Below, in pieces: positions 45,415-48,991 of a DNA stretch of 48,991 nucleotides. This stretch comes from an uncultured Burkholderiales bacterium (GTDB lineage Bacteria; Pseudomonadota; Gammaproteobacteria; Burkholderiales; Burkholderiaceae_C). Both the position numbers and the translations under genes were made by a program. The stretch's first letter is position 1. Each line of letters begins with the position of its first letter. The stretch lies in assembly GCA_903820745.1 (NCBI GenBank), contig CAIJIT010000185.1, positions 1 to 48,991 of the forward strand. Direction: 5' to 3'. The notes under the pieces are model-generated. The model was not told the DNA's origin and made no database searches. It saw only the letters and a program-made list of their open reading frames with translations.

Positions 45415-45579
45415 ATGCAAATCGAGGGCAATATTTCAAAATTTCCCGGCTTTATCGGGCCAAGCCCGATAGCCAAGGACATCAAAAACCCCCTAATATT
45501 GAAAGGAGGGGTAAGAAACAACAACGCCATCGGGATCGCCAGCACCCTCGCGCTGGAAATCGTCAACCTGAACCTGTGA
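45415..45579 (+). CDS. Possible small protein (54 residues)
   Basis: Open frame starting MQIEGNISKFPGFIG and ending in ALEIVNLNL. It has no recognisable domain, no membrane segment and no good ribosome site. Its stop overlaps an in-frame GTG of the next gene (GTGA at 45576-45579). The composition is less GC-biased than nearby genes. It may be a chance frame. Confidence 0.25.
   Translation: MQIEGNISKFPGFIGPSPIAKDIKNPLILKGGVRNNNAIGIASTLALEIVNLNL
45448..45474. repeat. Hairpin in AT-rich gap
   Basis: ATCGGGC and GCCCGAT pair with a CAA loop (45454-45470). GGCT/AGCC extends the stem after two unpaired T. No T-run follows on the plus strand; on the minus strand AAATTTT begins six bases later. It could be a terminator remnant. 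Confidence 0.4.
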
Positions 45580-45584
45580 CAGAA

Positions 45585-45797
45585 ATGACCAAAGACACCT
45601 ACACCAGCGTCAGCGATAACGGTCTGCGCTATGAGTCGAAGTTGGGTGGCTCACCGTTTCTCGGTAGTGGCCATACCCGTTCCTGCTTCAAATGCGGCAA
45701 GCACCGTGTTCCGAGCAGCTTGCAGTCAAAGCGCGTACTCGGACGCACCGAGGTCGTTTGCAAGCCCGCATGTAACTTGCCCAAGGAAGCTGTCTGA
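45585..45797 (+). CDS. Small four-cysteine protein (putative zinc ribbon), paralogue B
   Basis: Function unknown. The 70-residue protein starts MTKDTYTSVSDNGLRY. Cysteines: SCFKCGKHR near residues 34-42 and VVCKPAC near residues 60-66. It shares the order GLRY-ESK, GGSPF, CGKHR, SK-x-LG-R and the second Cys pair with paralogue A (43617-43853). ATG 45585 aligns with the GTG start of A; a GTG at 45576 is also in frame. It lies 129 bases ahead of the holin-like gene. Confidence 0.78.
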   Translation: MTKDTYTSVSDNGLRYESKLGGSPFLGSGHTRSCFKCGKHRVPSSLQSKRVLGRTEVVCKPACNLPKEAV

Positions 45798-45926
45798 CCT
45801 GAACTCTATTGGGGGGACAGACAGGCTCGATACCTCCCCATAAGCTCGGCGCGCCATCCGGCCGAGAAAAGCGTCTGACAATCTGCGCGCAACTCGGCCG
45901 GCCCAAGTCCTGCCGAGGAGCTTTTC

Positions 45927-46574
45927 ATGCCCATCCCCCTGATCGCAGCGGCCCTTTCGGCCATTGCGCCTACGCTTGCCCAACGTGGCCTTGACCTGCT
46001 CAGCGGCGTCTTCCGAGGCGGCCTCGACCAAGGCACCAAGGCCATCGCCTCGCTGATCCACGAGAAAACCGGCATCGACATCAATGATGCGGCTGAGAAC
46101 AAGCTGACCGATGCGCAATGGAGCCAACTCAAGGAGTTCGAGTTCCAGTACCAGACCAAATTGCTGGAATATCGGCAACAAGCCGATGCCGACAATCTGG
46201 AGCTGGAAAAAGTTCATTCGGCAGACCGGGCCAGCGCGCGCGACCTGCAGAAAGCGGCATTGGCCAGCGATGACGTCGTTGCCAAGCGCTTCATCTATTT
46301 CTATGCCACCGGCCTGACCCTGCTGACCTTCGGCTTCATCTTCTACGCCGCCTTTTTCTTCAACTACGACCTGGACAAGAGCGGCCGTGCCGGACGCATC
46401 ATCGACACGGTACTCGGCTTCCTGCTCGGCGTCTCCCTATCAGCCATCATTCAATATTTCTTCGGTTCCAGCGCTGGCAGCAAGGCCAAGGACGACAAAC
46501 TCAAGGAAATGAGCGAACAGGTTAGGGTGCAAGCTGCCGCCAGCGGCGCCAGCAATGCAGGGGGCCAGCCATGA
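45927..46574 (+). CDS. Phage holin-like protein (3TM holin family)
   Basis: Membrane protein of 215 residues. An N-terminal hydrophobic helix (residues 3-20) may be the first membrane segment. A charged helical region (residues 55-118, ending SADRASARDLQKAAL) follows. Two membrane segments are at about 122-145 and 158-179, then IIQYFFGSSAGSKAKDD and a short hydrophilic tail. The YFFGSSAGS ending is typical of 3TM holins used for release in phages and gene-transfer particles. GAGGAG lies eight bases ahead of the ATG. The stop overlaps the lysin start (ATGA), forming a two-gene lysis cassette. Confidence 0.75.
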   Translation: MPIPLIAAALSAIAPTLAQRGLDLLSGVFRGGLDQGTKAIASLIHEKTGIDINDAAENKLTDAQWSQLKEFEFQYQTKLLEYRQQADADNLELEKVHSADRASARDLQKAALASDDVVAKRFIYFYATGLTLLTFGFIFYAAFFFNYDLDKSGRAGRIIDTVLGFLLGVSLSAIIQYFFGSSAGSKAKDDKLKEMSEQVRVQAAASGASNAGGQP

Positions 46575-47788
46575 GCCTGCTGCGCGAACAATCGATCTTC
46601 CTGCAGCATGTCGTCGAGTTGCTGCACAAGGCTGATGAGCTGGGTTTTCAAGCATCGGGTGGCGAGTTGTACCGGACCCCCGAGCAGCAAGCCCTGCATG
46701 TCCAGAACGGCCGCAGCCAGACGATGAGCAGCCAGCATCTGAAGCGTCTGGCGATCGATCTGAACTTCTTCCGCGAAGGCCTTGATGGCCAAGCCCGGCT
46801 GACTTATGACGTCGAGGAATTGCGTCCGCTCGGCCAATATTGGGAAAGCCTGGACGCTGCCAACCGTTGGGGCGGCAACTGGAATTCATTCAAGGACACG
46901 CCTCATTTCGAGCGCCGCGAGGGGTCAGCGCTTGCCGCGCCCGTGATCGCTGTGACGGCCACCCCGCCCTCCTCGCGCCGCGGCAGCGGGCTGATCACCG
47001 GCAATGTCGGCGCCTCCTGCAGCAATCAACGCGATGATGTGGAGACCGTGCAACGCCTGCTCAACCTCTGCTCGCAACAGCAGCGCTTCGCTTTGCCCGA
47101 GGGCCAGTTGACGCCCGACGGCGCCTATGGTGCGAAAACCCTGGCCGCAGTGATGGCCTTCCAGCGCAGCGTTATCGGTGAGCAAGAACCCAGCGGTCGG
47201 GTCGAACCCGTCAGCGCCACGTTGGCGAGTTTGTGCGAGTCCTTGCCAGCCAGCGTTGATGGCACCCTGCTGGCCCTCCTCTATCTGCGCGCTTCTGATG
47301 ACGACCTGGCCTTGTTCGGCGAGCGCCTCGGCAAGGTGATGGCCAATCGGCAGATCGACACGCCCTTGCGCCAGGCTCATTTCCTCGCTCAGATCGGCCA
47401 TGAATCGGGAGAGTTCCGATTTCATGCAGAAATTGCCAGCGGCGAGGCCTATCAAGGCCGCATTGATCTCGGCAATCTGCAGCCTGGCGACGGCCGCCGC
47501 TTCAAGGGCCGCGGCCTGATCCAGTTGACCGGCCGAGCCAACTATGCCGAATATGGCCGTGCGATCGGCCGCGAAGACGAACTGCTGAGCAAACCTGAGC
47601 TGGTCGAAACCGATGCCGACCTGTGCGTTGACGTGGCGGGCTGGTTCTGGGCCAAGCGCGGCCTGAATGCAATCGCCGATGCTGATGACCTGAGCACCCT
47701 GACCAAGCGCATCAATGGCGGCTTGAACGGTCTTGATGACCGGCGGCGCCTGCTCAATCGCAGCAAATCGTTACTGGGGATCAGCTGA
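46571..47788 (+). CDS. Bifunctional endolysin: M15 peptidase, PG-binding domain and GH19 lysozyme
   Basis: 405 residues with three parts. Residues 1-115 look like an L-Ala-D-Glu peptidase of the M15 (VanY/CwlK) group: SSQH56-LKRLAID63 gives His and Asp zinc ligands, and WGGNWNSFKDTPH112FE the third. Residues 152-225 form a peptidoglycan-binding domain (LTPDGAYGAKTLAAVMAFQ). Residues 235-405 form a GH19-type lysozyme/chitinase domain with the catalytic Glu in GHE278SGEF and GRGLIQLTGRANYAEYG. Each domain is complete. No signal peptide, so holin-dependent export is expected. Coupled to the holin (ATGA). Confidence 0.85.
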   Translation: MSLLREQSIFLQHVVELLHKADELGFQASGGELYRTPEQQALHVQNGRSQTMSSQHLKRLAIDLNFFREGLDGQARLTYDVEELRPLGQYWESLDAANRWGGNWNSFKDTPHFERREGSALAAPVIAVTATPPSSRRGSGLITGNVGASCSNQRDDVETVQRLLNLCSQQQRFALPEGQLTPDGAYGAKTLAAVMAFQRSVIGEQEPSGRVEPVSATLASLCESLPASVDGTLLALLYLRASDDDLALFGERLGKVMANRQIDTPLRQAHFLAQIGHESGEFRFHAEIASGEAYQGRIDLGNLQPGDGRRFKGRGLIQLTGRANYAEYGRAIGREDELLSKPELVETDADLCVDVAGWFWAKRGLNAIADADDLSTLTKRINGGLNGLDDRRRLLNRSKSLLGIS

Positions 47789-47994
47789 AGCGCTGCCACG
47801 ATCATGTGTACCGCTTGATCAAATCCCCGAGTGCAGTTGCTTGAATTTCTGGTCAATTGATGGTCCTGCCGCTGGGCATTTCCTGGGTGGGTCAGGAATG
47901 GGCCAAGCCATCAAAAAATACCGATCCAGCATGTCATCGACTGCAACTCGCGGAACTCGAAGTACCTTGGCTTGCGCCAAAAACTCCTTATGCG

Positions 47995-48486
47995 TCAGGT
48001 GCTGATCCAGTCCCCCGACTTGCCGCCATGTTTCTCAAGCACTCGGATGTCGCCCATCACCATGCCGCGGTCCACGGCCTTGCACATGTCATAGATGGTC
48101 AGCAGACCGATCTGCACCGCAGTCAACGCTTCCATCTCGACCCCGGTGCGGCCCAGGGTTTCGACCTGCGCTGTGCAAAGTACCGCATTGCTGCCAGCAT
48201 CGAGCTCGAAGCTCACCACCACGCGGGTGAGCGGCAGCGGGTGACATAGCGGGATCAGGTCGGCTGTCCGCTTGGCTGCCTGAATGGCAGCGATTCGCGC
48301 AATGCCCAGTACATCACCTTTCTTCGCGCTACCACTGCTGATCAGGGCCAGCGTATCCTTCAGCATGGTGATACGGCCGGCGGCAATCGCTATGCGGTGC
48401 GTGACATCCTTGGCCGCAACGTCGACCATATGGGCTTGGCCTTGTGAGTCAAAATGCGTCAATCCTGAAGCAGTTGCTGAAGTCAT
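47995..48486 (-). CDS. moaC: Cyclic pyranopterin monophosphate synthase MoaC
   Basis: Molybdenum cofactor synthesis enzyme, 163 residues. It has [46 protein letters not shown] and [23 protein letters not shown] (active site with Asp nearby). ATG 48486 is the natural start; a TTG at 48513 is also in frame. It is divergent from the M48 peptidase. The 206 bases between the lysin stop and moaC hold no convincing gene. Confidence 0.96.
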   Translation of the reverse strand: MTSATASGLTHFDSQGQAHMVDVAAKDVTHRIAIAAGRITMLKDTLALISSGSAKKGDVLGIARIAAIQAAKRTADLIPLCHPLPLTRVVVSFELDAGSNAVLCTAQVETLGRTGVEMEALTAVQIGLLTIYDMCKAVDRGMVMGDIRVLEKHGGKSGDWIST

Positions 48487-48565
48487 TGCAAAATCCGTCT
48501 GGTTGGGTGGCAATAATCGGTTAACGATCAGGATGCATCATCGCCGCAAAATCTGGAGATTCTTC

Positions 48566-48991
48566 TTGAAATCATTTGTCCGCCGCTGTCGTCACGACAT
48601 TGTGCTGAGTGCAGTTGCGGCGGCATTGCTGGGACTGACAAGTCCGACGGGCCATGCGCAGGTCAATCTGCCTTCGCTCGGGGACTCGGTGTCAGAGGAC
48701 CTCGATGTCGGCAGCGAGCGCCGGATCGGCGAGCAGGTGATGCGGCAGATCCGCCTCGACCCTGACTACCTCGAAGACCCCTTGCTGGAAGAGTATCTGC
48801 AAGCTGTCTGGGCGCCGCTGGTGCGAGCGGCCAAGCAACTCGGCAATATCGGCGACGAAACCCGGGATCGTTTTGCCTGGGAGACCTTTCTGGTGCGCGA
48901 TCGCTCGGTCAATGCGTTTGCGCTGCCAGGCGGCTTTGTCGGCGTTCATCTGGGTCTGATTGCGATGACTTCATCGCGCGATGAGTTGGCA
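48566..48991 (+). CDS. M48 family periplasmic metalloprotease (BepA-like), 3' part outside window
   Basis: Partial: about 142 codons. A signal peptide (hydrophobic stretch LSAVAAALLGLTSPTGHAQ, cleavage after HAQ or GHA) is followed by the BepA-like N-terminus DVGSERRIGEQVMRQIRLDP and NAFALPGGFVGVHLGLI. That stretch lies just before the expected HExxH, which is past the window edge. TTG 48566 has GGAG seven bases upstream; ATG 48533 is in frame and also possible but has a poor ribosome site. Known relatives act in outer-membrane quality control. Confidence 0.82.
   Translation, partial: MKSFVRRCRHDIVLSAVAAALLGLTSPTGHAQVNLPSLGDSVSEDLDVGSERRIGEQVMRQIRLDPDYLEDPLLEEYLQAVWAPLVRAAKQLGNIGDETRDRFAWETFLVRDRSVNAFALPGGFVGVHLGLIAMTSSRDELA

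Larger units (their letters stand above)
45249..45584. other. AT-rich intergenic region
   Basis: About 336 bases, visibly richer in A+T than the genes on both sides. It holds a palindromic operator, a strong hairpin (45448-45474), an AAAGGAGGGG stretch at 45501-45510 without a start codon at the right distance, and a weak 54-codon reading frame. It may be foreign DNA. Confidence 0.6.

Noticed and set aside
45378-45566. 62-codon minus-strand frame with hydrophobic middle in the AT-rich gap
   Set aside because: No ribosome site and overlaps the hairpin; probably chance.
47824-47994. Minus-strand frame of about 55 codons directly after moaC
   Set aside because: The only starts (TTG or internal ATG) are badly spaced from the AAGGAG site, and there is no family signal.
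1-48991. CRISPR arrays, insertion sequences, integrases, rRNA
   Set aside because: No spaced direct repeats, transposase motifs or rRNA-like sequence seen by reading; the nearest phage-like genes are only the holin and lysin.

Overview
The window is about 49 kb of high-GC bacterial chromosome with dense gene packing, and many start and stop codons overlap as ATGA or TGATG. Its content points to a betaproteobacterium of the order Burkholderiales. The signs are an S-adenosylhomocysteine (SAH) riboswitch ahead of an ahcY-metF unit, a fused LivM-LivG transporter gene, Smg (DUF494) next to dprA, the glycolytic block pgk-pyk-fba-purC, and a DUF1631 gene. The genus cannot be fixed from sequence inspection alone. 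I see no rRNA genes, tRNA genes, CRISPR arrays or insertion sequences.

Layout: 0-4 kb is one-carbon and SAM recycling. purT (partial) diverges from ahcY-tlyA-metF, which sits behind a promoter and an SAH riboswitch. 4-11 kb holds two 5-formyltetrahydrofolate cyclo-ligase paralogues around a spermidine-synthase-like gene, then slt, a complex-I-NDUFA9-like reductase, a GST and cca. 11-17.8 kb is an eight-gene run on the minus strand: purE, purK, a Sua5/TsaC protein, an SGNH-fold lipoprotein with altered catalytic blocks, tsaB, rimI, a family 4 uracil-DNA glycosylase and a MidA-like methyltransferase. 17.8-25 kb carries cnoX, a helical-repeat gene that looks frameshifted, purC, fba, pyk and pgk. 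25-37.5 kb carries azlCD, a GIN-domain secreted protein, fmt, def, a 5'-truncated dprA, smg, DUF1631, secF, secD, yajC, DUF779 and an aldehyde dehydrogenase. 37.5-43.3 kb has a sigma-54 activator divergent from the aldehyde dehydrogenase, with a -24/-12 promoter between them, and the liv ABC transporter genes livH, livMG and livF.

The most accessory-looking part is 43.3-47.8 kb. It holds two small paralogous four-cysteine proteins, thymidine kinase, a TetR regulator with a good candidate operator, an AT-rich gap, and a two-gene lysis cassette. The cassette is a 3TM-type holin followed by a lysin that joins an M15 peptidase, a peptidoglycan-binding domain and a GH19 muramidase/chitinase-like domain. 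No other phage genes are visible around it. moaC and the start of an M48 metalloprotease close the window.

Strongest leads: the stand-alone holin/dual-lysin cassette, the paralogous small cysteine-rich proteins (one behind an FNR-like box), the truncated dprA, and the SGNH lipoprotein lacking the normal catalytic residues inside a t6A/purine operon.
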